A DNA stretch of 64,000 nt, from positions 62,001-126,000 of the forward strand of contig NZ_SIRE01000006.1 of NCBI RefSeq assembly GCF_004307995.1, given 5' to 3'. The notes beneath the pieces are model-generated. The model was not told the DNA's origin. It did no database searches and saw nothing but the letters and a program-made list of their open reading frames with translations. The DNA comes from Paenibacillus thalictri (lineage in GTDB: Bacteria > Bacillota > Bacilli > Paenibacillales > NBRC-103111). Below, one piece after another: positions 1-8,524 of the stretch. Within the stretch, counting starts at the first letter, position 1. Every line of letters starts with the position of its first letter. The translations under genes and the position numbers were made by a program.

Positions 1-475
1 CGCGGGATAATGCCATGAAATCCCGGATTTGCTCCGTAGTCAATATCGCGGCGATCAGCAGGATTGCGTCCGCCCCGATCATCCGAGCTTCATAGATTTG
101 ATGCTCGTCGATCGTAAAGTCTTTGCGCAGCAGCGGCACGCGGACCGCTTCACGGATACGGCTTAAATATTCATTAGCGCCTTGAAAATATTGTACATCG
201 GTTAATACCGATATACAATCCGTTCCGGCTTGCTCATAAGCACGGGCCAGCAGCACCGGATCAAAATCGGCGCGGATGAGCCCTTTGGACGGAGAGGCCT
301 TCTTTACTTCGGCGATCAGCCCCGTCTTGCGTTTTCTGCCTTCGGTCAACGCTTTCTCGAAGCCCAGGCATGCCGGCAGCGCGGCAATTGTTTTTTCCAT
401 CTCGGCAATGCTGGTTGATTGTTTCAGCTGAGCAACTTCTTCACGTTTGGTAACGACGATTTTATCAAGAAACAT
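1..475 (-). CDS. trpC: Indole-3-glycerol phosphate synthase TrpC (3' end outside window)
   Basis: TrpC converts 1-(o-carboxyphenylamino)-1-deoxyribulose 5-phosphate to indole-3-glycerol phosphate, the fourth step of tryptophan synthesis. About 158 N-terminal residues are visible and the gene leaves the window at base 1. The N-terminal helix and the first beta strands of the TIM barrel are present, including the EVKKASPSKG motif with the substrate-binding and catalytic lysine, followed by the LRKDF strand. The start at 475 follows GGGAGAAATCAGCC. It overlaps the trpD stop by 11 bases, so translation is probably coupled. Third visible gene of the TRAP-regulated trp operon. Identification is firm. 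Confidence 0.95.
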   Translation of the reverse strand, partial: MFLDKIVVTKREEVAQLKQSTSIAEMEKTIAALPACLGFEKALTEGRKRKTGLIAEVKKASPSKGLIRADFDPVLLARAYEQAGTDCISVLTDVQYFQGANEYLSRIREAVRVPLLRKDFTIDEHQIYEARMIGADAILLIAAILTTEQIRDFMALSR

Positions 476-1502
476 GGCTGATTTCTCCCGTAAATTGAAC
501 TAACTGCTGCAGCTTATCGGACGCCTTGCCGGCGTCGATGACGCTTGCCGCATACTTCACGCCTTCTTGTAGTGTAGCACAGCGCCCTGTCACATAAAAG
601 CACGCTCCCGCATTCGCAAGGACAATATCGCGATGGGCGCCGCTGCCGCCGGCGAATACGGCGCGGATAATTTCCGCGTTCTCACGCGCGTCTCCGCCCT
701 TCACATCGCTTAAGCTGTATGAACGAAGCCCGAGATCGTCCGGCGTTATTTCGTAAGTGGTTACTTCGCCGTCTTTCAGCTCGGTGATTTTGGTCGCAGC
801 GGAAATGCTGATTTCATCCAATCCGTCCAAGCTGCCTACAACCAATCCCCGTTTCAACTCCAGCGCCCTCATAACTTCGGCGACCAGCTCGGTTTTGCTG
901 CGGTCGTATAAACCGAGCACTTGACGGTCGGCGCCTGCCGGATTCGTAAGCGGACCGAGCAGATTAAAGATGTTGCGGATTCCGATTTCCCGGCGCGGTA
1001 CGGCCGCATGTTTCATCGACTGATGGAACAGCTGCGCGAACATAAAGCAGATGCCCACTTGGTCCAAACAGCGTGCCGCCTGCTCGCTGGTCAGCGTAAT
1101 CTGCACGCCAAGCGCTTCCAGCACATCGGCGCTGCCGCTTTTACTGGACATCGCGCGGTTGCCGTGCTTGGCGACCCGCACGCCTCCCGCTGCCGCCACG
1201 ATGGCGGCCGTCGTGGAAATGTTGAACGTATCGGCACCGTCTCCCCCGGTTCCACATGTGTCGAGCAAGTTGTTTTGCTCTGCGCGCACGCGGCTCGCCT
1301 TAGCTCTCATCGTTTCCGCAAAGCCGGTAATTTCGTGCGCCGTTTCGCCTTTCATCCGCAGCGCCGTGATGAGACTGCCGATTTGCGACGGCGTCGCCAA
1401 TCCTTCCATAATATCGTCCATCACGCCGCGTGCTTCGTACCGCTCCAAGTGCTGCCGGTCGACAACCTTGGCGATCGCCTGCTGAATCGTCAATTTTTCC
1501 AT
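465..1502 (-). CDS. trpD: Anthranilate phosphoribosyltransferase TrpD
   Basis: TrpD transfers phosphoribose from PRPP to anthranilate, the second committed step of tryptophan synthesis. The protein has about 345 residues, normal for the family. It carries the glycine-rich PRPP loop DTCGTGGDGADTFNIS and the conserved region around KHGNRAMSSKSGSADVLE. I chose the ATG at 1502 because GGGGAGG lies 9 bases upstream and the next residues (MEKLTIQQ) match typical starts; an in-frame upstream codon at 1520 is also open. Lies 83 bases after trpE in the same operon and overlaps trpC. Confidence 0.96.
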   Translation of the reverse strand: MEKLTIQQAIAKVVDRQHLERYEARGVMDDIMEGLATPSQIGSLITALRMKGETAHEITGFAETMRAKASRVRAEQNNLLDTCGTGGDGADTFNISTTAAIVAAAGGVRVAKHGNRAMSSKSGSADVLEALGVQITLTSEQAARCLDQVGICFMFAQLFHQSMKHAAVPRREIGIRNIFNLLGPLTNPAGADRQVLGLYDRSKTELVAEVMRALELKRGLVVGSLDGLDEISISAATKITELKDGEVTTYEITPDDLGLRSYSLSDVKGGDARENAEIIRAVFAGGSGAHRDIVLANAGACFYVTGRCATLQEGVKYAASVIDAGKASDKLQQLVQFTGEISHVS

Positions 1503-1585
1503 CTCCCATGTCCTCCCCATCGGCTTTTACGCCTTAATGACTAGCCCGTTCTTGTGAACCCGTATATTTGCACTCCGCCAGCGCT

Positions 1586-3121
1586 TTAGTTGTGATAATC
1601 CTGGTTGATGACGGCATATTCTTTTGTTTTGGTATGGAAAATCGCTTCCGCCATGCGGATCGACTTCAACATCGCTTTGGCCTTGTTGACCGTTTCGATA
1701 TATTCGTTCTCCGGCACGGAATCCCAGACGATGCCCGCTCCCGCCTGCACGTAAGCTTTTCCTTTTTTGAACACGATGGTCCGGATCGTAATGCAAGTAT
1801 CGAGATTACCCGAGAAGCCAAGATAACCGATCGCTCCCGCATAAGTACCACGCGCTTCTTTCTCCAGCTCGGCGATAATTTCCATCGCTCTCAGCTTCGG
1901 AGCGCCGGATACGGTTCCCGCCGGCAGGCAGGAGAGGAAAGCGTCGAAGAAATCTTTATCTTTGGCGATTTTGCCGTTCACGTTGGAGACGATGTGCATG
2001 ACATGGGAGTATCGCTCCACCTGCATGAACGTATCGCATTTCACCGTGCCGAATTCGGACACGCGGCCCAGATCGTTGCGGCCCAAATCGACCAACATCA
2101 GATGCTCCGCCCGCTCCTTCTCGTCGGCAAGCAGCTCCCGTTCCAAAGCGTCATCCTCTTCCGTTGTCTTCCCGCGGGGCCGGGTTCCGGCAATCGGCCG
2201 CGTCTCCACTCTCTCGTCTTCAACGCGGACGAGTAGTTCCGGCGATGTGCCAACGATGACGTCTTCGCCCATTTTTAAATAATACATGTACGGCGACGGA
2301 TTCATCGTCCGCAGCACGCGATACACGTGAAGCGGTAAAATGTCGGTTTCGATTTCAAACCGCTGGGAAAGCACCACTTGGAAAATGTCGCCCGAGCGGA
2401 TGTACTCCTTGGCTTGCTCCACATTGGAGATGAACTGCTCTTTGGTCAAGTTCGACTTCACTTCACCAAGCGGAATATCGTCCGGAATCGGATTTGTCGC
2501 ATAAGTCGGCGTCGGCCGCTTCAGCTTTTCAATCGTGTCGTCAATCCGCTGGCATGCTTTGCGGTATTCTTCGGCAATCGCTTCGTCCGTGGCAAACGCA
2601 GGCACGTGTACGTTAGCGATAATTTTCAGCTGCTGCTTGAAATGGTCAAACACAATAATTTGATCGCAGAACATAAACTGGATATCGTTCATGTGAAGAT
2701 CGTCCACCCGGTGAGCCGGCAGCTTTTCGTAATACTGCAGCAGATCGTAGCCGAAAAATCCGACGGCTCCGCCGGTGAATCGCGGCAAATCCGGCAAGGA
2801 CGGGCTCTTGTAGTTGCGCAAATAACCTTTGAGCACGTCGATCGGCTTTTCGCGGAATTCCTTCCGCTCTTCTTCATGCGTAACATATGTGACGCCGTTT
2901 TTGGCGTGAATTTGCAGGAAAGGATCCGTCCCGATAAAAGAATATCTGGCCCACTTCAGCCCGCCCTCAACGCTCTCCAGCAGAAATGCCTGCTGTTCCT
3001 GGTAAAAATGCTGGAACACGCGAATCGGCGTTTCCGTGTCGGCTAGCAGATCCCGTACAACGGGAATCAGGTTGTACTCCTGGGATAAACGAATCACTTC
3101 TTTCAGTTCCGGTGTGTACAT
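1586..3121 (-). CDS. trpE: Anthranilate synthase component I TrpE
   Basis: TrpE makes anthranilate from chorismate with ammonia delivered by a glutaminase partner (TrpG/PabA), which is not in this window. The 511-residue protein has the N-terminal LLES motif (residues 47-50), which forms the tryptophan feedback site, and a C-terminal chorismate-binding domain with PIAGTRPRG, LVDLGRNDLG and LPAGTVSGAPK. It is the first gene behind the leader at 3169-3420, so expression should respond both to tryptophan (TRAP attenuation) and to allosteric inhibition. The ATG at 3121 follows AAAAGGAGC at good spacing. Confidence 0.97.
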   Translation of the reverse strand: MYTPELKEVIRLSQEYNLIPVVRDLLADTETPIRVFQHFYQEQQAFLLESVEGGLKWARYSFIGTDPFLQIHAKNGVTYVTHEEERKEFREKPIDVLKGYLRNYKSPSLPDLPRFTGGAVGFFGYDLLQYYEKLPAHRVDDLHMNDIQFMFCDQIIVFDHFKQQLKIIANVHVPAFATDEAIAEEYRKACQRIDDTIEKLKRPTPTYATNPIPDDIPLGEVKSNLTKEQFISNVEQAKEYIRSGDIFQVVLSQRFEIETDILPLHVYRVLRTMNPSPYMYYLKMGEDVIVGTSPELLVRVEDERVETRPIAGTRPRGKTTEEDDALERELLADEKERAEHLMLVDLGRNDLGRVSEFGTVKCDTFMQVERYSHVMHIVSNVNGKIAKDKDFFDAFLSCLPAGTVSGAPKLRAMEIIAELEKEARGTYAGAIGYLGFSGNLDTCITIRTIVFKKGKAYVQAGAGIVWDSVPENEYIETVNKAKAMLKSIRMAEAIFHTKTKEYAVINQDYHN

Positions 3122-3168
3122 TTAGCTTCAGCTCCTTTTAATGGGGACGAATGTCGAGCAATAAGAAC

Positions 3169-3196
3169 AAAAAAACCTCTACCGGCACGGTAGAGG
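3169..3196 (-). terminator. trp leader attenuator (intrinsic terminator)
   Basis: On the minus strand a perfect 9-bp stem (CCTCTACCG / CGGTAGAGG) with a 3-base loop is followed by seven U residues. It ends about 48 bases before the trpE start. The 5' arm CUCUACCG can also pair with CGAGUAGAG, which occurs twice inside the NAG-repeat region at 3305-3374, with one bulged A. This gives a direct antiterminator/terminator choice, as expected for TRAP-controlled attenuation. Confidence 0.9.
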
Positions 3197-3304
3197 CTGT
3201 TGGCTGCAAATATCGTATCAGTACCTAGATCGGGTGAATTATCCGCGCTTGAACAACACAAAATAAAGCCATAAACGGCAAGCGGCCGGATATTCTTATG
3301 TTAA

Positions 3305-3374
3305 CTCTCCTGATCTGATCTGTACTGAACTCTACTCGACTCATCTCAACTTGCGCTCTACTCGGACTCAACTC
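3305..3374 (-). promoter_or_regulatory. TRAP (MtrB) binding site: 14 NAG triplets in the trpE leader
   Basis: Reading the minus strand from 3374 to 3305, NAG triplets recur with 2-base spacers (3 bases twice): four GAG, one AAG, four GAG, four CAG and a final GAG. This is the signature of a TRAP target, where an 11- or 12-mer ring binds one triplet per subunit. B. subtilis uses GAG and UAG; here CAG takes the place of UAG. The site starts about 10 bases after the predicted transcription start and mtrB itself is encoded at 14116-14337. Direct observation: the triplet run. Inference: TRAP binds it. Confidence 0.9.
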
Positions 3375-3391
3375 ATCCATAACTTAAATTT

Positions 3392-3420
3392 ACTATACAC
3401 ACGTATCTGAAAGCTGTCAA
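3392..3420 (-). promoter_or_regulatory. SigA-type promoter of the trp operon
   Basis: On the minus strand TTGACA (3415-3420) is separated by 17 bases from TATAGT (3392-3397), a near-consensus vegetative promoter. Transcription would begin near 3385, placing the first TRAP triplet about 10 bases into the RNA. The -35 box abuts the 3' end of aroH, so trpEDC can be transcribed separately from aroCBH. Confidence 0.8.
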
Positions 3421-3428
3421 CCGGCAAT

Positions 3429-3803
3429 TTATTTTGCCGATTTGGACAAATCGGGGCGAAGCCTCATCGCTTCCTTCAAATAAACGTGGATGATCTCATC
3501 TTGATTTTTTGTCGTATTGACCATCACCATAAACCGGATGCACTTCTCCAGACTGCCCTCGACGGCAATCTCCAAAGAACACATCAACGGTACGAGCTCC
3601 CAGCCGGCAATTTGACGCAGCGCTTGCGCCGGGAACGCGGCGGTCAGATCTTGCGTAACGGTAATATAAATGCAGGCAACTTCTTCCGGTTGAATCCCGT
3701 TTTCCGCGATAATTGTTTTAAGCAGCTCGACGGACGCCGCCAAAATTTCCGCCTTATCGTTTTGTTCAACCGTGGTAGCGCCGCGAATTCCCCTGACCAT
3801 CAT
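3429..3803 (-). CDS. aroH: Chorismate mutase AroH
   Basis: Monofunctional AroH-class chorismate mutase that converts chorismate to prephenate for phenylalanine and tyrosine synthesis. The 124-residue length matches the B. subtilis trimeric enzyme. The N-terminal [15 protein letters not shown] contains the conserved active-site Arg, and the region around [10 protein letters not shown] and AFPAQALR is characteristic. It lies 4 bases after aroB and upstream of the trp promoter, as in B. subtilis aroF-aroB-aroH-trp. GGGAGG lies 9 bases before the first of two adjacent ATG codons. Confidence 0.95.
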   Translation of the reverse strand: MMVRGIRGATTVEQNDKAEILAASVELLKTIIAENGIQPEEVACIYITVTQDLTAAFPAQALRQIAGWELVPLMCSLEIAVEGSLEKCIRFMVMVNTTKNQDEIIHVYLKEAMRLRPDLSKSAK

Positions 3804-3807
3804 ATGT

Positions 3808-4911
3808 TTAATCCTCCCGTTTTAACTGTTCCACGATGTTTCTTACCCACTCCGGCTTAACATCCTTGCGGATTTCCACTTTGCCGATTGCCGTCGGTAC
3901 GATATACACCATGTTGCCGCCGCTGAACTTTTTGTCATGCATCATCGCTTCCATGATCCGGTCGGTATCAAGATGCTCCGGACAACGTGTCGGCAGGCCG
4001 AACTTCTGTAAAATGCGCTTGGTTACTGTGTAGATATCTTCGGAATAACCGAGCTGAACGGCAAGCTTCGCCGCTCCCACCATGCCAATCGAGATCGCTT
4101 CGCCATGCACCAGCTCGTTATATCCCGCAACGGCCTCCAAGGCATGGCCAATCGTATGACCAAGGTTCAAAATGGCGCGCAGGTCGTTCTCTTTCTCATC
4201 CTGCGAAACTACGATCGATTTCACCTTGCAGCCTTGGTAGAGGCCATACTGCAAAGCTTCAGGGTCAAGTCCGACCAATTTGTCGGCGTTGTCCTCGCAC
4301 CAGGCGGTAAATTCCGAATCCCAAATCAGGCCGTGCTTGATCATTTCCGAAAGACCGGCGCGGACATCGCGCGGAGGCAATGTCTGCAGCGTCGAAGTAT
4401 CGTAAAGCACCATCTCCGGCTGGTGAAAAGCGCCGATAATATTTTTCGCCTTCGGATGATTGACAGCGACCTTTCCGCCGACACTGCTGTCGTGGGCCAA
4501 GATCGTCGTTGGGATCTGCACGAAACGAATGCCCCGCATGTAGCTGGCCGCAACAAAACCGGCCAAGTCGCCTACGACGCCGCCGCCAAGCGCGATAATC
4601 GAAGATTTGCGGTCCAATCCGGCATCAAGGGCGACGCCAACGACGTCTTCCAGCACAGCCAGCGACTTTGATTTCTCCCCCGCATTGACGGTGTAGGGAG
4701 AGACCTTGTATCCGGCTTCCCCAAGCAGCCCGAGCACACGCGGCAAATGATGCTCCGCCACATGTTCGTCCGTTACGACCAGATGCGGCGAATTTTTGCC
4801 CAAACCGTGTTTCTCAAAAAAAGCGCCGATATTGTCGATGATGCCTTGGCCGATGTAGATCGGATACGAACGTGCGCCCAAATCAACGGTAAGCTCCATC
4901 ATGTCGCTCAT
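3808..4911 (-). CDS. aroB: 3-Dehydroquinate synthase AroB
   Basis: AroB cyclises DAHP to 3-dehydroquinate, the second shikimate-pathway step, using NAD and a divalent metal. The 367-residue protein has the NAD-binding segment [15 protein letters not shown], the phosphate/metal region NIIGAFHQP, the metal ligands near SEMIKHG, and the [11 protein letters not shown] and HGEAISIGM histidine motifs. It starts 1 base after the aroC stop with GGAGAG upstream, so the two genes are co-transcribed and probably co-translated. Confidence 0.97.
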   Translation of the reverse strand: MSDMMELTVDLGARSYPIYIGQGIIDNIGAFFEKHGLGKNSPHLVVTDEHVAEHHLPRVLGLLGEAGYKVSPYTVNAGEKSKSLAVLEDVVGVALDAGLDRKSSIIALGGGVVGDLAGFVAASYMRGIRFVQIPTTILAHDSSVGGKVAVNHPKAKNIIGAFHQPEMVLYDTSTLQTLPPRDVRAGLSEMIKHGLIWDSEFTAWCEDNADKLVGLDPEALQYGLYQGCKVKSIVVSQDEKENDLRAILNLGHTIGHALEAVAGYNELVHGEAISIGMVGAAKLAVQLGYSEDIYTVTKRILQKFGLPTRCPEHLDTDRIMEAMMHDKKFSGGNMVYIVPTAIGKVEIRKDVKPEWVRNIVEQLKRED

Positions 4912-4912
4912 A

Positions 4913-6076
4913 TTAGTAGCTCTCCACTTGTTTCAAGTAGCTTTCATAGTTTCTGCGGATTTCCTCTACGGAGTCGCCGCCGAACTTTTCCATAAAAGCA
5001 TTAGCTACTTCCCACGCTACGATGTTCTCCAGGATGACGCCCGCTGCTGGCACCGCACAGGTGTCGGAGCGCTCCACTTGAGCCGTAAACGCTTCTTTCG
5101 TATCGATATCCACGCTTTGCAGCGCTTTATAGAGCGTCGAGATCGGTTTCATAACCGCGCGCACAACAATTTGCTCACCGGTCGTCATACCGCCCTCAAA
5201 GCCCCCTGCGCGGTTGCTGGCGCGGTAAAAACCTTGCTCTTCGTTATATTTTATTTCGTCATGCACTTTGGAGCCTCTTAAGCGGGCCGCCTCAAAGCCG
5301 ATGCCGAATTCTACGCCTTTGAACGCTTGGATCGACAAAACCGCCTGCGCGATCCGGCCGTCCAGCTTGCGGTCCCACTGCACGTGGCTGCCAAGACCAA
5401 CCGGTACGCCTTCGATGATGCATTCTATAATACCGCCCAGCGTATCTCCATCTTCTTTGGCCGCGTCGATCGCTGCGATCATTTGCGCTTCCGCGTCTTT
5501 ATCGACCACACGCACCGGGGATTCCTCAGTGATGGCAATCAGTTCGTCAATCGGCATTTCGGTACGTTTGACTTCTACCTCGCCGATCCGGATCACTTGT
5601 CCGGCCACCTTGATTCCGAATTCTTTCAGCAGTTGTCTGGCTACGCCTCCGACCGCTACACGCATCGTTGTTTCCCGCGCGCTCGAACGCTCCAAAATGT
5701 TGCGCAAATCTTTCTGATTGTACTTCAAACCGCCGTTTAAGTCCGCATGTCCCGGACGCGGGCGGTTCACCCGCCGCTTCGATTCGTCGCTGCCTTCGAT
5801 CGGCTCGATATTCATGACCGACGTCCAATGCTTCCAGTCGTTGTTCTCAACAACAAGCGCAATCGGCGCTCCGGTCGTTTTGCCGTGGCGAACGCCTCCT
5901 ACGATTTGCGCGGTATCTTTCTCTATCTGCATGCGGCGTCCGCGGCCGTACCCCTTTTGGCGGCGACCCAGCTGAAAGTTAACCTCTTCAAAATCAATCG
6001 TTACATTGCTTGGAAAGCCCTCGATAATACCTGTCAATTGAGGACCATGTGTTTCTCCTGCCGTTAAATATCTCAC
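4913..6076 (-). CDS. aroC: Chorismate synthase AroC
   Basis: AroC (called AroF in B. subtilis) removes phosphate from EPSP to give chorismate, using reduced FMN. The 387-residue protein has the diagnostic N-terminal [17 protein letters not shown], the [11 protein letters not shown] segment and [14 protein letters not shown]. First gene of the aroC-aroB-aroH operon behind a strong promoter at 6177-6205. Chorismate from this enzyme is the substrate of TrpE, AroH and MqnA, all encoded in this window. Confidence 0.97.
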   Translation of the reverse strand: MRYLTAGETHGPQLTGIIEGFPSNVTIDFEEVNFQLGRRQKGYGRGRRMQIEKDTAQIVGGVRHGKTTGAPIALVVENNDWKHWTSVMNIEPIEGSDESKRRVNRPRPGHADLNGGLKYNQKDLRNILERSSARETTMRVAVGGVARQLLKEFGIKVAGQVIRIGEVEVKRTEMPIDELIAITEESPVRVVDKDAEAQMIAAIDAAKEDGDTLGGIIECIIEGVPVGLGSHVQWDRKLDGRIAQAVLSIQAFKGVEFGIGFEAARLRGSKVHDEIKYNEEQGFYRASNRAGGFEGGMTTGEQIVVRAVMKPISTLYKALQSVDIDTKEAFTAQVERSDTCAVPAAGVILENIVAWEVANAFMEKFGGDSVEEIRRNYESYLKQVESY

Positions 6077-6176
6077 CGTTCGTTTCCCCTTTCAGTCCTG
6101 TACCGCTGCGTCCGGCGCATGGAAAATGCTGCTTTCCCGGCACTTTAACGCTTTTATGCACTAATTACATGGGTTC

Positions 6177-6205
6177 ATTATAGTATAGGTCGTCCGGTTT
6201 GACAA
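6177..6205 (-). promoter_or_regulatory. SigA-type promoter of aroC-aroB-aroH
   Basis: On the minus strand TTGTCA (6200-6205), a 17-base spacer and a perfect TATAAT (6177-6182) lie about 100 bases upstream of aroC. No TRAP-like triplet run is visible in this leader. Confidence 0.8.
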
Positions 6206-6233
6206 GAAATGGTCAGCACTTTCATAGGCAAAG

Positions 6234-6269
6234 AAAAAACACGCTGCAGTCAGTTCCTACAGCGTGTTT
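6234..6269 (-). terminator. Intrinsic terminator after the cheR / small-HTH pair
   Basis: A 10-bp perfect stem (AAACACGCTG / CAGCGTGTTT, plus-strand 6237-6246 and 6260-6269) is followed on the minus strand by a U-rich run. It separates the 6287-6448 gene from the aroC promoter just downstream. Confidence 0.85.
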
Positions 6270-6286
6270 ACGTCCCCCCGTACCCG

Positions 6287-6448
6287 TTACCTGCCTGTTT
6301 GCTGCTGCAAAACCCTTGCCCCGTCCTGAAGTTCGGGATCGCTCACAAGACCCATGATGTGCAGAGAATCGACACCAAGTATTTGCGCGCACTCCTGCAT
6401 CGTAATAAAACCTCTTCGATAAGCGGTAATGACCTTTCGTTTATCCAT
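6287..6448 (-). CDS. 53-residue HTH-like protein of unknown function
   Basis: Small basic protein starting MDKRKVITAYRRGFITMQECA. The middle (RRGFITMQECAQILGVDSLHIMGLV) reads like a single helix-turn-helix: a short helix, an acidic/Gln turn and a hydrophobic recognition helix. I chose 6448 because GGAGG lies 5 bases before that ATG; an upstream ATG at 6472 lacks a site. It lies downstream of cheR on the same strand and is closed by a terminator. It could be a small DNA-binding regulator; I do not recognise a named family, so the function is unknown. Confidence 0.6.
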   Translation of the reverse strand: MDKRKVITAYRRGFITMQECAQILGVDSLHIMGLVSDPELQDGARVLQQQTGR

Positions 6449-6541
6449 TATGTCCTCCACTTCGGCTCGCAAACGTATGTTTTCTATAAACCTAGTATAG
6501 GATGAAATGAAACCGGATATACATGGCAGAACCCCAAGCCC

Positions 6542-7321
6542 TTACACTTTTTTCCGGTAAAAGAACGTTTCCGCAGGCTCCAGCTCGTATTGTCCCGGGG
6601 AAAAAATTTGTTCCGTGCTGCCTACAAACAGCACCCCTCCCGGCTTAAGCGCTTTGGCAAACTTGTGATACAGCTGATGTTTGGCTTCTTCGGTGAAATA
6701 AATCATGACATTGCGGCAAACAATCAGATCAAAGCCCGTTTCAAACGTGTCGATCAGCAGGTTTTGCTTCTGAAACTTGATGGATTTCTTCAACTCGTCG
6801 GCAATCCGATAATGGATGCCTTCGGCTTTATAGTATTTCTGCAGATAGGCCGGCGGCACCTCTCGTACGGAACGGTCCAAATAGACCGCCTGGCGGGCTT
6901 TTTCAAGCGCCCCTTCGTCGATGTCCGTCGCCAGCAGATAAGTTTCCCGCAGCGCCTTAAGCTCGCTTAAAATCATCGCCAGCGTATAAGGCTCCTCGCC
7001 GGTTGAGCAAGCCGCGCTCCACACCTTCAATCTTCCCGACGTTTTCAGCATCTCCGGCAGAAATTTGCGTTCCAGTACCTCCCAACGGTTCGCATTGCGC
7101 CAAAACTCCGAAACATTGATCGTCATCCGGTCCAAAAATTCATAGAATAACGCCTTATCTTTGGTCATCGCGTCAAAAAAAGCTACAAAGGTGGAATACC
7201 CCTTTTTCATCCGCAGCGTGGTCAAACGGCGCTTCATTTGCGCTTCTTTATATTGGGATAAATCAATGGACGTGTAGTCCTTTACTTTTTTGACAAACGT
7301 CAGAAAATCCATGTCCTCCAT
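6542..7321 (-). CDS. cheR: Chemotaxis protein methyltransferase CheR
   Basis: CheR methylates glutamates of chemoreceptors using S-adenosylmethionine and sets receptor sensitivity. The 259-residue protein has the N-terminal helical domain (SQYKEAQMKRRL) and a C-terminal methyltransferase domain with VWSAACSTGEEPYTLAM and the LIVCRNVMIYF segment, both family hallmarks. No other chemotaxis gene is nearby, but cheR sits between ndk and aroF in B. subtilis too, so this isolated position is conserved. GGGGGTGAGG lies 5 bases before the ATG at 7321; an in-frame ATG at 7312 is less well placed. Confidence 0.95.
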   Translation of the reverse strand: MEDMDFLTFVKKVKDYTSIDLSQYKEAQMKRRLTTLRMKKGYSTFVAFFDAMTKDKALFYEFLDRMTINVSEFWRNANRWEVLERKFLPEMLKTSGRLKVWSAACSTGEEPYTLAMILSELKALRETYLLATDIDEGALEKARQAVYLDRSVREVPPAYLQKYYKAEGIHYRIADELKKSIKFQKQNLLIDTFETGFDLIVCRNVMIYFTEEAKHQLYHKFAKALKPGGVLFVGSTEQIFSPGQYELEPAETFFYRKKV

Positions 7322-7392
7322 GCTGCCTCACCCCCGAAAAGTATGATACTCACGAGAACAATAATTCCATGTCCGGAAGGAAAATCCTTCTT

Positions 7393-7611
7393 GGAGTCGT
7401 GGCGAAGCAGTGAAAATACGAATTTTTATTCAGCTGCCATATGATAAACGGAAGGGTGTTGTTATTCCACCGCCAATGAAACCCTTATTTTTTTGAATTT
7501 ATCTTCGGTAAAACAAGGGTTTTAAAAGCGGACGTAAACTCTACATAACAACCCTCTTCCTAAACGAAACGCTGAATAAAAATTCACAGCATTCACTCGT
7601 CGCCAAACTCC
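7393..7611. repeat. 219-bp imperfect palindrome, MITE-like
   Basis: The outer arms 7393-7434 and 7571-7611 are inverted copies: both contain GGAGT, TGGCGA, AGTGAA and the 15-mer GAATTTTTATTCAGC. The pairing continues inward (AAACGG..GGGTGTTGTTA against its counterpart at 7546-7566, then CCGC....AAACCCTT against AAGGGTTTTAAAAGCGG), so the whole segment folds on itself around base 7502. It has no coding capacity. Such a structure fits a miniature inverted-repeat element or a relic of one. Transcribed RNA from either strand would be a long hairpin. Confidence 0.65.
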
Positions 7612-7652
7612 TGCGTGCGGCAAAAAAATGAAACAAACCAGACGGTAAAAAT

Positions 7653-7745
7653 TGAAGTGACCCCAAAAGTTAGACAAATACTATGTTGGGCTACCTTAAG
7701 GGTGTGAATCCGGTATTGTACCGGACGGTCCTTTGGTTTTAGTGC
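7653..7745 (-). mobile_element. Relic of the right end of an IS3-family element
   Basis: On the minus strand a short open frame reads KDRPVQYRIHTLKVA, resembling the C-terminus of IS3-family OrfB transposases (the TPVQYR-type ending). It is followed by TTTGTCTAACTTTTGGGGTCACTTCA-like DNA at 7653-7679, which looks like an IS3-type terminal inverted repeat. Nothing else of the element remains. The assignment rests on motif recall, not on an alignment. Confidence 0.45.
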
Positions 7746-7746
7746 G

Positions 7747-7783
7747 GTGAGTTACGTTTTGCGCGAGTGAGTTACGTTTTGCG
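7747..7783. repeat. Two 17-bp direct repeats, period 20
   Basis: GTGAGTTACGTTTTGCG occurs at 7747-7763 and again at 7767-7783. They abut the IS3 relic. No function is apparent. Confidence 0.7.
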
Positions 7784-8023
7784 GGTGTGAGGGAATGGGT
7801 ATGCAATGTTGTCAGGTTAGCGATAAATGGCTGGCATTCGGATCGCATATTTGTTGCATTAGCGCAATCATACCGGGGTTATGGAGTGAACCGGAACCAA
7901 AAAATGCTTGAAGGCAGCAAATAAAGCGATTCAACTTGATTAAAGTTGATCTTGGCTAACTGTCTGTAACGGATTTCCTCGTCGCTATGGTTAGCCTTAT
8001 GCAAGTGAATGGCATGCTCCAAC

Positions 8024-8210
8024 GCTAACGGACAGGCGCGCCTTTATTTGGTCAAAAAATCGAGGTTATCATTTTTAACAGACATGAGCGCCTCTATTTG
8101 CCAAAAAAGTCGGGGAAACCGCGATAGAAGGCCAAATAAGAGCGGCGGTGTCCGTTACATGTAGCAAACCTCAAATTTGGTTTACATTGCGGCGCTGGCG
8201 TCCGTTAGAG
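8024..8210. repeat. Cluster of interspersed repeat units, two direct and two inverted
   Basis: Units with the core TAACGGACA..GCGCC..TATTTG..CAAAAAA occur at about 8024-8066 and 8075-8116 on the plus strand. Two further units face the other way: 8131-8158 (GCCAAATAAGAGCG..GTCCGTTA) and 8191-8210 (GGCGCTGGCGTCCGTTAGAG). The opposed units could form a long hairpin. I believe similar TAACGGACA/TATTTGG units are scattered in Paenibacillus genomes, but that is recall and not tested. Confidence 0.5.
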
Positions 8211-8524
8211 CGGAGGCTTCTCTAACTTCGGGGGATGAACGATGAATCGACAGTTTCACTCAGTCCGGTCTTACTCAGTCCGTGATCCATCCCATTGGGT
8301 TCTATGTCCAGAAAGGGTCGCGACGCATAAAAGAAGCTTGATCATTCGCGTGACGATACTTTGATCCATCGACTTCTTATCCCGACAACATTGGATGGGT
8401 ATGGGACTCCAACCGCCAGTTAACATCGTAACGAACAGATAAAGCGGCCGCTATCGCTTTTTTGCCCCGTGTCCATCCCTGATATATTTCTTATTACACC
8501 CGCTTCGCCAAACGGCTTTAACCT

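Noticed and set aside
8222-8470. Possible IS4-type transposase remnant (MLTGGWS-like minus-strand fragment)
   Set aside because: Only a few residues resemble the family and the rest does not; too weak to call.
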